The notes: generated from the sequence alone by a model not told the origin. A stretch of 64,000 nucleotides of DNA from Davidsoniella eucalypti (GCA_004009845.1 RMBW01000103.1:47738-111737); one strand, 5' to 3'. Shown: positions 1-13,761, counted from the stretch's first letter. Made by a program: numbers and translations.

Positions 1-2527
1 ATGGTGAAAAAAGGGGAGGGAGGGGGGTATGTATTTACAAGACAAGGTAAAATATGCTATTTCTCTTTCATTGTATCAAAAAAGCACTTGCAAAAAAAGG
101 GTCTTTGCTTGGGCAGGTTCTTCACATATCGCAAAATCCCTCGAGATATCATTTTTGTCTAAGCATATCTTCGGCCGAATACAGTCAAGGCACGACACGA
201 ACAACATCCTCAAGATATGGACATTCTTTTTTCTTCTTCTTATGTTGTTTCTTATATATCACTAGTGTTACATCATTTTTCTGGTTATGATTACTCCGCT
301 CTCGCTGAGTCCTACTGGCTGTTCTCGATAATAAACAACACATCATCACCGTTCTCCCCTTAGATAGAGCGAGAAGGAAGACATGAAATCTACAAGCAAA
401 AATACAAAAAAAAACGAGGCCATGCCGTCTCAAACCGAGTCTGGAACCGGGCCCGAACCGAACAACGAAGATTCAAAGTTGCTTGGCAGCACTAAAGAAA
501 GACGATGCCAATCATGCTGATGCACTGACCTTGGCTTCTGAAGTGGAGTTTCTTCCGTTTTCCTGTTTCCCAATTCCTTTTTTTTGCTTATTTTTCCTAA
601 TGTTGCGTGGTGGAAAAGAAAAAGAAAAGAAAAAAGAGAAAGGATCGTATAAGTCTTTGTGTTGGCCAGATGATGGTCCGAGCTTTTATTCTTCTTTTTT
701 TATTCTTAATGTTGTTATAGATACATGTATACAAATATAAATATTTACTTGGTAATTTATCATTGCCCCTGTTAGAAAAGAAAGAAAAAAAGAGACAAGA
801 AATATTATCTGTCCCTGCTTCAGAAGTATGCAGGCTGGTCTTTATCGAAGCACTTTGATTCAATTTTGTTAAAGAAGAAGAAACAAGCTGTAGAACATAT
901 AAATAAATACATACATACATATACCTCCAAAGACAACTGAAAACAATAGATAAAAAATGCTACTTAATCTGTAGTTCCATAGTGGTACTGAATTGTCGGA
1001 CTGTAATAGCCAAGTTTTGGTTCTCGAAATACCAAGAAATGAGACATTAGCATGAAAAAGAAACATTAAAACACCTGTAAGCTCCACCCACACACATGTT
1101 GATACTATACTTGATATTGAGTTGCGTCATAGAAAAAAAAGTCCGCGGCAACCATATCACGTTTGTTCGTTGGTGATCTAACCGTGGCCAATGGTATTTG
1201 GACTCTCCTTTTCTATTCCAACGGAAAACACTTGCCATTTGGGTCTCTATACGTTTGACTGTTAGTGTGTGATAGAAAGACTCAGGTGATCGAGCAGCCC
1301 TTGGCTATCACGACGACTATGTATCGATATTGCCACTGTGGTCACGAAGTTGGGCTTTGGGCCTTGTTAGCGGCTCCAAGGAGTTTAGCTCAATGCGATC
1401 TTCTTACCTCGGGACCGGATAATTCACAGAATTGATTCCTCAAACATGTCAGAAAAGTTATTTTGTTGTGTACATCATATACGAACACTGTAGTACCTGT
1501 GTGATAGGAATACACACAACAGTCCACGAATTCAGATTCCGACACCGCCTCAAACAGGAAAAAAAGGAACTTGTATAGTATGAGTCCGGTATGCCTGATT
1601 ATGGACCAATATGTCGCATAAGCTTCGTCACTTTTAAACAAGCTGGCAGTGCTTTTCCTGGCACAGCAAAAGAGATATTCGTGTGTTCGCTTGAACCACA
1701 AATATGACACAGTAAATTGGTATGGCTATTTGCGGTGATATGTATATATATATCACCGACAGTATCGGTACTATTCGAATACACTCTCAAGACACAACCG
1801 AGTATTGCAAAGAAGCCAAATCTTCGTGATGTACTGTTGAAAAGACTGTGCTGGACACTGCTTGTAAGCCATACTTTGCTGGCGAGACTGTGCATTCTTG
1901 AGCTTCCCGCGTACCAATCCAAGCCGATATCTTAGAGAAACACTACCAAGACTGGCGTTTGGTGGAAGGGACAAATGTGTTCCGTGCCGCTCTACTGTAT
2001 ATTTTGTATAGGCGTAGCCGATAGTCGCCTGTATCTGTATTCACTAGTTTCTGGCTGACTTGGCCATACGTGTCGGTCCTTTATCATGTTCAACTTATTC
2101 CCATTTGTACATATGTACACATACACACGTGTGGCTGCCGCCCGACACGGTAAGCATTTCAAACAACAGCTGGCCGTCTTTGTTGGCCGTCTTTGTTTGC
2201 CTTGCATGTCTCTTTTGATTCTTGCTATAATATTAGCAGTGGCGGCTGTAAGCCGTAGTCAGTGAGGGCTGAAATATACATCATACGTATGTGTATGCCT
2301 GGATATAACATGTAGGCATCACGCAGCCAAGGCATAAAACGGGGGATAGTATTTCCATCCTTTGACTATCTTGGTTTCTTAGACACGCACCCCCTTCACT
2401 TGTTGTCTTTCTTGCTTGATCAAAGAAAAATAAGACAAAAAGGCCCCAAGAGAGTGAGGTGAGCCTGCTTGCTCTATTATTACATCTCGGAGTACCAGGG
2501 ATGCTACAAGAAGCCTCAAGACACTAG

Positions 2528-2530
<3 letters not shown>

Positions 2531-2560
<30 letters not shown>
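2531..2560. repeat. Homopolymer T run of 30 bases
   Basis: An uninterrupted run of 30 T lies inside non-coding DNA. On the minus strand it reads as a poly-A run and could be the tail of a retroposed sequence. I saw no target-site duplication around it, so a simple slippage tract is equally possible. Confidence 0.9.
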
Positions 2561-2561
<1 letters not shown>

Positions 2562-4322
2562 ACAACGCACAAGATCATCATACTTGGATTCAGAGGAGAG
2601 GCATATTTCAGTCCTTTGATCACTCGAAACGGCCGTATGTGTTTCTATATTTCGACTCTTTTCCTCCCTGCAGCATGGTATACAGGAAACGAGAAAGGCA
2701 GTAGTAAATGATTTGTTTAGGAAGGTGAGTTGCAAGATGACTTTGGCCTAATTCCAACCGTTGCATTAAAAACAAACGATCCGGGATAAAGAAAACACGA
2801 CAAGTTAGAGTCAATATTTCCAGCCCAACAACAGGCGTTAGAGGCGGAGAGATTGATCAGCAGCCTTGAAGCCAACGGTAACAGCAACTACCATTGCAGA
2901 TACAACTAGGAGGGAGGAATATGAGTCTAGAGAGAAAAGCACACAAAATAAAGTGTTGATAGTATACATGTGACTATATACCATGTCGGTTGTAGTTTGG
3001 GAATGGTGGTCGTTGTGAGAAGCGAGAAAACACAAAAACACAAGCCATTAGAGCTAGACATGGGGCTGGGTCAAAACTTCACCCGTCAATGACGCAGGGT
3101 GGCAGCATAAATGCACTGCAGTATCGACGAAGGGCGAGAGGGACAAAGGGGAGGGTGTACTTGCTAGTTCACAGTGGGGCGTTGTTAGCCCGGAGCGGCA
3201 CAGTGGAATAGTGGAAAGCGAAAAGAACGAACTTTTTTTGATTGCTGGGCTCTCGTTCACTGGCCAGGTTTCTGGGGGAGGGTATCTCGGGACGCCATTG
3301 ATCCTCCAAGCTAAAGAGGAGGGAGTGCGTGCTTGACTTCAATGGGAGGCCGGGTGTAGCTGTATACATATCATGTACCTACAAACTTGTAGTACATATG
3401 TATAGGAGAGCCCGTGAAAGCCTAAAAGCGGGCGAGGCAGGGGCGTACAGCGTGTGGTTTTCCTTCGCGGCTTTAATTGGTGTTTGATGCTTGATGGTGC
3501 AGACCTTGGTCCTAGCCGGGCCCTGTTTTGGTTGGCGTGTTCTTGTTCTTGTCGAGCCAGGGCCAGAGCTGTATGCGTTTGATTTATCTCTGTTTTCTTT
3601 TCTTGTACATGCACACACAGATAGTATCGGCTCCCTTGTCTGCTGGACTGGCGTATGGTGTACAACTACACGGCACCCCCTTCTTCTGTTTTCGCGTGGT
3701 TGTGCTAGGACTGGGATCTGAGAAACAAGATCGTCTCAAATAAAGTCTGTTCACACCCAGCCGACTAGGGTAGCATTTCTCTTTTATTTTCGTTTATTCT
3801 ATTCTCTGCAGAGAAATAACGTCTTGGTCATTTTCGGCAATATGCTCCTGGATTTATTGGCTCTCGAATCTGGCCACAGCCCTCAAAACAATAAAATGTC
3901 CATCATTGAGAGCGACGGCGCTAAACGTTGTACGTCGTATTCTACAACACCCAAGCATTAGCTATGTCGATAGATAGGACGGCAAATGGAGTGAAGAGGA
4001 AGGACGAAATCGAGAAGTAAAAAAAATCGGCATGGCAGACATATGTAGATATGCATGTACTTGTACATATACATGTAGGGAGATTGAGAATGGCGATCGC
4101 TGATGCTGACGGTAGTCTTTGGTGCTATTGCTTGTCTTTGGATCTGACTAGCAGCTAAGAAGCCCCAGGTGCAAAGGGATCAGAAGAAGATCAAACAGAT
4201 GTGTGAACCGATATGCATAGTGCTTGTTTGCTACGCGGCCTACCTAGTGCAGGTGGTTAGTTACATAGTTGGTGATGCTGGAGGGTATGTGTGTATATTT
4301 CGTACAAGGTCGTGGCGGTCGG

Positions 4323-4355
4323 TTATGCTGTATGCTGTATGCTGTATGCTGTACT
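4323..4355. repeat. Microsatellite, GTATGCT-type units
   Basis: Four near-perfect tandem units of a 7-base motif (TGTATGC and permutations) end just before a TAG. It lies in non-coding DNA and has no associated gene. Confidence 0.8.
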
Positions 4356-5729
4356 AGGGATCTTTTCGCAGCCAGTAACTAGTAAATCAATACGGTTACT
4401 CCCTGAGGCTCTCTTGTAGGCGCGCCCCCTCCATACCACCTATGCTATAGCACCATCCATAACCTCTATTTCCATTCCCATTCCTATCCGATCCCAATCC
4501 CCATGGACAAGTTGAAGCAACCATCCATTACGAAATGGGCAAGCAACACCTGAGCTCTTTTCTGTCTTGCCCCTCTGCTGGCGTTCTTTGGTCTTTGCCG
4601 AGCTTTGATTGAATCGGGGCTTGTGTGAATAGCGACAGTCTAATATTGGTGTGGCAGTCGATACGTACAGATATGTCTGTATGTAGTATGCTATAATATG
4701 GGCAAAAAGAGGAGACGCCGCCTCCGCAGCAAAAGCAATAAAAGCAGCAATAGTCGTTCTTTGTTAGCCTGTGTTATTGTATGGCATGTACGGATGACTT
4801 TGAGGAGGAATTAAAGCGCTCATCCACGCTCGATTGAGCCAGAACTAAAACAAACAGATGATTCATGGTTGAGCGTGACGGAAAACTGCAAATAAAGGAA
4901 GAAAAAAAAAAGATGCGACTTGGAGGTTCTGGCTTCAGGCAGTTCCAATGGCTCTGCATCTGAAGCTCTGAAATCAATGACGTTGCCTTCCAATAAATGA
5001 TAACAAGGCTGCGAGAAATTGAGTCGCTCATTGGAGGCCCAAAGTGTGGATAGATTGGTGACTTTCCAGCTTGGTGAAACTGCAGTAGTTGCGATCTGAC
5101 CTGGCTGTTCTCTCACCGCCTGGAAGTTGTTGATTGTTTTGTTTTGCTGTCTTTTATTATTTTCTTTCTTTTCCTCCCATTTCAGGTGAGGGAGAAGCAA
5201 TCACTATTGAAAAGACTATTGTCTAATATTTTGTATTTCCGATCCGCTAATTATCAACTGCAGGCTTGCTTTATTTCTACATATCGTGTTTCTTCATTTC
5301 TTTTTCTTTTCACGTCTCGTTGGCTTGAATGATCGCTTTGATGCTGTGACTGCGACAACCCCCTCCTTCTCCTTCTCCCTGATTTGAATTTCGTCACGGC
5401 GAACCGTGGACTGACGGGCTTGGCCTAGCCTGTCGGCTGGTCAAGCAAGCTAAGCTAGGCTAATAAGCTAGACTAAGCTAAGTCAAGCTCAGAACAAGGA
5501 CTATCAGCCACCAATCCAACTCAATCCAATTCCATGTACTTATCCCGGCGATAGAGTAAGCCGCCAAAGGCTCGATTTCCTAAGCTCTCGCTGTAATATG
5601 TAATTCTAGGTTATACGGAATGCTGTCGACAATCAATCAGCCATCCATCCCTCGATATTGAAACAAGAGGACTGATCTCAACAATACGAATCACGACCGA
5701 CGAGAGAACACGACCACTATTCTAAGAGG

Positions 5730-5950
5730 GTTTATAATACAAGGAGCTGCACAATGCTCCGAGGTTTTGAGACAGGTTCCCAACGAGGTGGGGTTTCCCG
5801 GAAAGGATTAGAAGTTGGAATGCACAGGAATAGCATATAACCAAGCCATAGCAAATGCTCTGTATCTCAGCGGCCTGTCACTGTTGAGAAGCAGGTTGTC
5901 GAGGTGCTACATAGCTGTTAAAGCCCCATTTCCACCTGAATAAAAATGGG
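5730..5950 (+). repeat. Dispersed repeat, copy 1
   Basis: This segment begins with GTTTATAATACAAGG and ends with TTCCACCTGAATAAAAA. It shares long blocks with 21487-21640: GAATAGCATATAAC, CCATAGCAAATG, CTGTATCTCAGC and GAGGTGCTACATAGCT occur in the same order and orientation in both. Copy 1 carries about 75 extra bases after the first block, around 5750-5830. There is no coding potential. The AATAAAAA end suggests a transcript-derived or 3'-terminal transposon segment, but no flanking duplication was seen. Confidence 0.8.
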
Positions 5951-8900
5951 CATAATTATATATAAATAACAAAACCACATGTGCCTATTCGTTGCATGTA
6001 GAATACCCATGTGTGACTGTCACTATCCTTTGCTGTTTTCCCTGGGTTCCCGTGATAGCAGAGGCCATGTTCCTGTTCATGCTAAGGGAGCTATTAACTA
6101 GCATCATTCCTTTGTATTCTTTCGGCCGTGCTTCGCCCTTGATGTTTTTGCTTAATCAATCCCCTCAGTCTCCTCAAGAATTGCAGGCTACATTGTTCTG
6201 GGTCGCCGGGGCCCCCATGTCACCTGACGGACGGAACATCTTGTGGGTTTCAATTATGGGATGAAGGCGAGATCAGATACAGAGTTGATGTGTACTGATA
6301 CGTGCAGATGTATATGCATGTGCAACTAGTGTGTTCCAGCGCCCTTTGTCCGGAAGGCTGCCCAGAACTTCTGCCCGAACAAAGACAAGGCAGGCGAAGG
6401 GAAAACACTGGCAATTCTGTATGTGCAGCAGCTTGTGTGTGTCTGTGTCCGTGTCCGTGAGACCTGCCTCTGGTGAGGTCGAATGAAGGGGAGGGACGAG
6501 AGCAAGATTGGGTTCGGGTCAGATGAGATCAGGCCCCTTTGCTCCAGAAACATAGACAGCACATCTCGAAGAACTAGGTACATCTATTGGCAAATATAGC
6601 CATCTATATCATCTGTATATAACGCCCTGGCACTAATCCAGAGAACCCAAGATTGGGACCACCACCATGGCCAATAACGCCGCTCACACCACCCCAGCTT
6701 CAGGCCGCTTGCCGGCTAAACTAGGACAGGGACTCCAGAATGGCCTGTGCGTGGTTTTGGTGCTGTTGACCTGGTCTTCTGGCTGTGCCACCTGGCGTAC
6801 TGAGCGCCGACCTTTGTGCTTCCTCTTTTAGAGCCGAAGCATGGACGCCCATTCTCCTGCCTTCTTGTCGTTTTCGTTCTCTGCCCATCAATGTCCACTT
6901 ACGGAGCAGGCTTACATTCGTCTGGAGAGCCCGGAGCGTGCTGTTGTTTTTGTTTGGGGGGGGTCTGTTGGTCTGAACCATTGTTGATATGTGTGTAGTC
7001 CGTTGGTCACCTATACCCTCCCTGTACTGATACTTACGGTGTCTGCCCCCGTCTGCCTTTTTGGCCTATAGACAACACGTAACCAGCCGTTGGTGGCTTT
7101 TGCTTTCCGGTAAGAAGCTTATAATCCGTTTGATCACAGCAGCATCAGCGCCGTCATGCATAGCACACCAAGCAAAAGCGAAGCATCTCTGCCTATAGAA
7201 GAGACCCCCTCTCTGCACAGACATAGCCTGCCTTGGAGATGGCAAAAGCAGTACCTCAGGGACCAGTTGGCCAGTGCTATGCCGTCCATACATATAGTCG
7301 ATATGCTGATATATGCTAGAGCTCTCTGTGAGTAGCGGCTTATTCAGAAGCGGGAGGTTTCCGGAGTCACGCAGGCAGTGGCCATGAACCCGTCGAAGAA
7401 GAGCACATGCCAGCTATAGTACACCGGCTATAGCATGATGCTGACCTGTATAATCATAGTGTGTGGTATATCTGTAGCTATATACAACAGATATAGTGAG
7501 TTCTTGGGTATGATAGAAGGAAGTCCTCCTACATGTACATGGTTCAAAAACCCCATGTCAACTACCTGGACAAGGGCCTATGGAGTTCCATCCAAGCCCG
7601 GCGATTACGTCTTCAGTTAGGCTTTTTCGTGCACTAAGCCTTTTCTCCCACCTGTCCTGCAGGCTCGTTCATGCTAAACCCAACCAAAAGGCCAAGCAAG
7701 GCAAGTAACAAAAAGGTGGGCGTTAGTTTAACCAGCGCTGTTTTCCAGTCAGAGTCTCTCCGGTAGTAGATTTGGTTGGAGATTGTATCTGTATCCTCTT
7801 TAGCAACCAATAAGCAGCCGCCTGGTTTCCCATAGCCCCTCTGCTTCTTGTTGTTCTCGATTCTGATACTCTCTCCTTCTTCGGTTGCTGCCCTCGTTTT
7901 GCTAGAGAAGAGAAATGACAATCCCGTCACTTGGCGTTTACTATTCTTTGCTGCTAAAACAGGACTGGCCGACGATCCTACTATATTTATCTGTATATTA
8001 AAGTTGTTTTGGCGCTCTTCCCACAGTTCCACTGCTCTGAGATTTCACTGCCAACCAACTATAGGGCTTATCCGAGCACAGCAAGCAAGTCGTATCTAGA
8101 CCTATGGTTGATGGCTCTGAAGACTGTTGGTAGTATCGGCCGTGGCGGTAGATGGTTGCTATCGCACTACATTGTACGCTCCCTTTCTACCACATCTTCT
8201 TCTATGACATACACACACATGTACATGAGCCAACATATGCAATTCCTGTCTCGTCATGTGGTAGCGGTCATCAAGTAGCACTACGCACTACAAACCGAGA
8301 CGCTAACACTCGCTTTGTCTATCCACCTCCTCATTCCATCCAGCCAAGTACTTCTCTCGTCTTCCCTCTCCCCCATCTCTTCTGAAGCCAGAAACCACAG
8401 CATGAGCCACGAGAACAAAAGCACCGAGCAGTGCCACCCGCTGGCCCAACTCTGTTAGCGATGTTTCCATTTCGCCGTGGCGCATCCGTAGTGGGTGTGA
8501 CCAGAGTAGCAGTGCTAATAGTAGATGGCGCCCTAAAACGACCAAGTCTCTTTGCTACTTCAAGTCAAACCATCACTGCAACTCACAGGGGAACATTGAG
8601 TCGTCAAGGATTTCGATTGTTGTTTTCTTTGCCTTTCCTGCATCCTTGGCCAATTTTATCACTGTCACAGTGGTGAACGCTACAGGCCGTGGTCTGGATC
8701 TTGCTACGATAATATACCACAACGAGAGATGTGATATTTGATATGCCCGTCTAACCCTATATCTGTACCCTCGGTACGTTTGAAACCCCCGCCTTGTTTT
8801 CACGCACTTACATATAATACGGTAGAGATGGTTTTGTATGTTCATCCAGTGAGACTCCGATCCGAAACTACAAATCCCAATTACCCAGAGAAAGAGATGA

Positions 8901-9623
8901 GATAAAAAGGCCTGTTGAACCGCACAGTATCATGTAGCCGTTCCTTTTTCTTTTCTTTTTGCCATACACAAGCACTGGTGGCTTCCCTACATAGCAAGTC
9001 TATGCCACTGCCTGCATATGCATGAAGCCGATAGGATCGTAGTTTCGCTTCTTAGAAACAAGAGGCAGGCAAAGTAGGGAGGGGGAAAGGATGGGATAGA
9101 GAAGGAAGGCAACAATGTATTTCCATATGGATGCGGCCAATCCATTAGCAAGGCAACACCTACATCGAGAAAAAAGGCGGGAGCAGCAGACGCAAAGGAA
9201 ACAAGGAGGAAGAGAAGGAAGCATTGTGGAGGGATCACCACGTAAGTCATTGGCGCTTTTTTTTCTTTTTGGTTTGGTTTGTCAGATACACACTATATAC
9301 ATTAATGGCTGGATGGGACGTGGAATGTGAGACAGGACACTTCTGCTCCGAGGAAGAAGTCATATCAGCAACGAAAAGGAGAGCAAGGCAACCAGAAACC
9401 TTTGTGGATTTGAGGGGACAAGCCGTCTCGTGATACATGTAAGCAGAGCAGAGAAAGAGGCAGAATGTATGGCGAAGTATTATGTGTGCCCTTGGTCCCC
9501 GGGTTGCTGTGATGGGAATGTGATGTGGTTAGTCATGGCTTATTAGGGCATGAAATGTAATACTGGCTTACGATGTACCATGTGTATGTATGTACATACT
9601 TTTAACACTACAGACATGACCAT

Positions 9624-9652
9624 GTACAGATACAGATACAGATACAGATATA
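9624..9652. repeat. Microsatellite, ACAGAT units
   Basis: Four tandem copies of a 6-base ACAGAT unit occur next to TACATGT words. A related, looser tract is at 10100-10145. The apparent Tyr-Arg repeat that a frame across it would encode is an artefact of the microsatellite. Confidence 0.8.
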
Positions 9653-11246
9653 CATGTGCCCCTTCTCGTAGGCCTGTTCTAGTCCTTTGGCCCATCTGCC
9701 GCCACCACTACACGGTGTTTTCTGTGGTCTATTTCTTCAAGGCCAGCCGTATGGAACCCGTCATATGCTATAGTGACTGGGGGCTTTGCCTGGAGGATTT
9801 TGAACAGGGTGATACATGGAACTACTATACGGTGTATATAAACGAGAAGAACTGTAGTCATGCACTTTACCGCTAGTAGGTAAAACGCATCTGCGGATTG
9901 GAAAAAAGAAGAAGTGCCTGGAAGTGTATAATGTACAAGTAAATCCACCTGAGAGAGAAAAAAGAGGGGAAAAAAAAGGCGGCTTGATGCGATGTGTGTG
10001 CTGGTAGTACATGCAGTTACAGACACACCCGGGCTCTACTTGAATGATTGGAGCTGAGCTGCCTTCTTTCCAAACTTCGATGTAAGCGCGCATATGGCGA
10101 ACCTACATACAGATAAACATGTACAGATACATGTACAGATATATGTGTGTGATGTATGTACCAACTCCTCCCTAGGCGTGTTGAAACAATCACACTGTAG
10201 TCAAAGGTCAGGCTGCATATTTCCGCCTACATACTCTTTCGACTTGAAATCCCGTTACTATCGAGAAGACTCCATCCCACTTTCTAAGAAGCCTGCATGA
10301 TGGTTTGATGACGGAGTTCTCGCTAGTCTGGGAGATATTGCCGAGCAGAAACTGTCCGCAAAGACTTATTTGTATAGTAATAAATACTCCTATCAAATAT
10401 TGTCAATACATCTGTAGTCCCATTTGAAACGGTGAACAGATATATGCTGATAAAAATGGCGTGGCCCGTCTAACTCTAGTACTGTTCATTATATATGGAA
10501 ATACGCTGCTGGCTCTGTGGACTGATACACCAAACTTGGATACAAGCACACGTACAGGTACAGGTACAACATGCTACGACTACGACAAGAAAGATAAACG
10601 ACCGAGTGCTACCAAATGGAAAGCTATAGCGAGGGGGCGGCCAGAATGTAATCTCGTGTGGTATATACGATCATATGAGTCGACTAGGAAGACTGCAGCT
10701 TTAGGCTCCGGAGATATACAAAAAAGGGGGTGGCATGTCTGTATGTCTATCTGTCTTGGCTATATATTGCATTTTTCCTTCATTCTCTCTCTCTTTTTCT
10801 GTAGATAGCATACCGCGAGCCATGTTGATGCACAGCAGCTAGACACCCGAAAGACAAGTGCTTTTTGGGAATTGCCAAGCGTGAGGAAGGGGAGTACAGA
10901 AAGACACAGGAAGTGTCCATGCGTATGTTTCTAAGCAAGTTGTTTCTGCTGATATCGTGATACCAATTTACATGTTTTGTGTAATACGATAGTAGATGTA
11001 CATACAGTGTCTCGTTACCCAGGCCACCAATATGATACCAATAATATGCAGTGCGGCGCACGAAGGAGAGAGCGTGGAAGGAAGAATAGCTACTGACGTG
11101 TGACTAACGACATGCTGTGCTTAGCTTTTTGGTATGTAATTACATTGTTCTGACGGAACATGCAGCCTACCGAAAAATCGCCATGTATTCACCCAAAGAA
11201 TATCATCGGCGAGTTATATGCTGACAGCAGATAGAGAAGCACTGGT

Positions 11247-13408
11247 CTAGAACAGCTCTTTGGCTATCTTCCCAAGCCCACTGAAGCCTTCTTGTTGAAC
11301 CTTCGCAGTGGCTAATGCGGTGGCAAAAGAAAGAACTCGCCTAAGTTCCTCTATTGTGTACTGAAACTTTGGGTATGGATTATGGCCGTTGGTGTGTTCG
11401 TTGTGGCGGCGGCTGTCTGGGAGGAGACCACTCAGGCTGTATAGAGCAGCTGCTGTGAAGGTATCACCAGCGCCTACACTACTACAGACCAGGCAAGTGA
11501 AGAGACAGATAGTTAGCTAATAAACGGATATGTGTCGGAAGTATACTCCAAGAAAGGAAGAAGATGGACACATCTCAAGCCTTCCTTCTCTTTCTCGTGT
11601 GTTTCTCCAATAGGATGGTAACACAGACAAACGTGAGATGGAACTACGAGAGGGCGTACAAGGAAAAGTAGGCTGTTGATCGTTCCATTTCTCGTCTCCT
11701 TCTTTCCGGGAATAGAGGCCCAAACGCGAGCCCGAGGAAGTAAATAGAAAGAAGGGGGATAACAAGACGGCTAAATAGCAAAAGCCACCAAAGGAAAGAA
11801 GATAAGAAGAATTTCGCCAATGCACATGAAGGACGGTACAAAAAAGTGAGTACTGCCACATCAATCGAAAGCGCTTATGGGTAGTGACACATTGTGTAAC
11901 CGGCCCGCCATTCTAGGCGTCAGCCTCAAAGACCGATTAATTCATGCTCTACCTCCTTGTGTTCTCCATGTGATATGCCTATATGCAAAGGGGAAGATGT
12001 TGGACTTACTCTGTCACGACAGCCACAGGCTCTGCAGCCACTTGGACAACTGGGGCAGCATCGTATTGAGGACGCTGTTTCTGACGACTTGGGCCGGCGT
12101 TTGTATCCGCAGATACTGTTTCGTTGGCGCCGGGCACAGAGTGGCTAGCATTATCTGGCGGCCGTTGATATGCACAGGCTCCGTGAGCGCCCCAAGTACA
12201 GAAGCCGAGCTGTCTGTCATTTGACATGGACCTGTTAGCCGGTGATAAAATAACGAGCTAAAGTGCCATGTAATCTAACAGCTCAGCAATAACCGATAGA
12301 CAGCTGAATTGTACAACATAAGCTGGCCTATAGCAAGAACAAAAGTCCGAGGCGAACAGCACAGCGAGCAAGGATACGGGCAAACTTGCGTCTCGTTAGA
12401 AGAGACTTACCCTGGTGCGACTTCAGTCTGGAGACACATGTTGGCGTTTTTGTGGCCACGGTGCTATGGTTGATATGTCAGCCGATTTGTCGACTTGTAA
12501 GATGATGGCTATAATAGAGTAGAATATACGATGGGTACTCTGCATCCTATTCTATCCATCAGCCCACAATCTCTTGTACGGCTTACCTCGGCCCAGCTTC
12601 GCGATATGAAGACCACATCGGCAAGAGCTGCGAGTTCCGCTAAGCCGCCACGTCCCGGCTTCTCGATTTCGACACTGACGGTGAGAGGCGACTGTGCATC
12701 TACACAAAGCTGGCGAAGCTTCGATATGAAGCGGCGTGTCCTGCCAGGAACACGACCCTGTTCTTAGCATGATGACAAGGTGATATTAGAAACCGGTTGT
12801 CATACTACAAAACTCGCCAAGGGTGAAATATAGTGTTAGAGAAGGGGCAGGATCGGCTCTGACCTCGAAATGCCACCATTGTCGTCCGCCAACGACTCGA
12901 GCTGCAATATCTTCAAACTCTTGCTCGTTCATCTCCCGTAAGTCGTTGTGGTTGATGATTGTTCGGCTCCCTGTCTGGCCGCTCCTCAAGATATAGCAAC
13001 TTGCCGGCTCTGTTGATTCTGGCCGGTACGCGCATGTTTCCAGGTCGACAAGCTGCCCAGTACTGGCACTGGCTAGAGAAGCTGCTATCATGGATACGGC
13101 AGGACTATCTTTACGCGGTAACGGCGATACTAGATGTAACTTTGGATATGATACTTGCTGCTTGCTGGCTGGGTCTACAGATACGAGCTGTTGCAGAACT
13201 TCTAGCGCATTGGGACAGTTCCCGCCACGCCTAACATTGACCTTGGTTGCGCGTAGTTTCTCATCTTCGCTGGGATAGTGAGGGACGCTTATACAGACAA
13301 AGTGTCATTAGTTGATAGCGGGTTACAGTTGGGGATGAAGACTCACTCGAGAATGGTGTCAACATAACATGCCCCGACAAGAACAAGATGTTCTACTGAG
13401 TTTGGCAT
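11247..13408 (-). CDS. PfkB-family carbohydrate kinase, ketohexokinase-like
   Basis: Predicted ATP-dependent sugar kinase of the ribokinase/PfkB superfamily, cytosolic. I join six exons: 13408-13347, 13287-12864, 12757-12587, 12463-12411, 12231-12010 and 11481-11247, giving 388 residues. All junctions keep frame and use GT-AG; most donors are GTAAGT or GTGAGT. The start peptide leads into YVDTIL and DVPHYPSEDEK. RRGGNCPN (residues 40-47) is the substrate-side glycine motif. WWHFE|GR spans the second intron. SVGAGDTFTAA (about 312-322) is PfkB signature 2, with catalytic Asp at about 317. The order and the TGSRTI and SVEIEKP segments resemble ketohexokinase more than ribokinase. The last intron is unusually long (528 bases), and a low-complexity spacer of about 50 residues precedes signature 2. 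The substrate is not determinable. The gene is divergent from the NAD kinase. Confidence 0.85.
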
Positions 13409-13761
13409 TGTTGTATACTATATGTATTCTTGCTACAAATGTTGACGGATCCAAGTCTGCAGCTTATCTTGGCTTAGTGTGTAAGAGGAGGGGAGAATTA
13501 GGGTCTATGATATAGGGTATAGCGTTACTAGGGTTAATGCATTCGCATGTGTTGTTGGTTTTAGTGTAGTTTGGATCATCCGTTTGCGGGTTGACTTTTT
13601 GCTTGCTCTGAAGCTTTAGGAGAAATACTTCAAACTTCTTCCACCAATGCGAATAAACTGCTCGAAAGAAGCCTAGTTTTGCTTGTCGGATAGTCTGGAA
13701 AGTCTCTGCAGACTCTCCAATTTCATCTTGACGAGCTGACGAGAATTTGAATCGAGATATA

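Larger units (their letters stand above)
1..11246. other. Gene-poor stretch, no supported coding gene
   Basis: No open frame here looks like a protein-coding exon; the longest (132 codons, minus strand, 7634-8032) has no recognisable domain and no convincing splice partner. I see long pyrimidine tracts, a 30-base T run, GTATGCT-type and ACAGAT-type microsatellites, many words of the TGTACATA/TACATGTA type, and one copy of a dispersed repeat near 5.7 kb. It could be a long regulatory region, could hold long untranslated exons or non-coding transcripts, or could be transposon-derived filler. The sequence does not decide between these. Confidence 0.6.

Noticed and set aside
7634..8032. Minus-strand frame of 132 codons with one hydrophobic stretch
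   Set aside because: No recognisable domain, no splice partners and no composition difference from surrounding non-coding DNA; one hydrophobic segment is weak evidence.
9550..9876. Plus-strand frame with a Tyr-Arg repeat
   Set aside because: The repeat is the translation of an ACAGAT microsatellite; no other protein-like feature.
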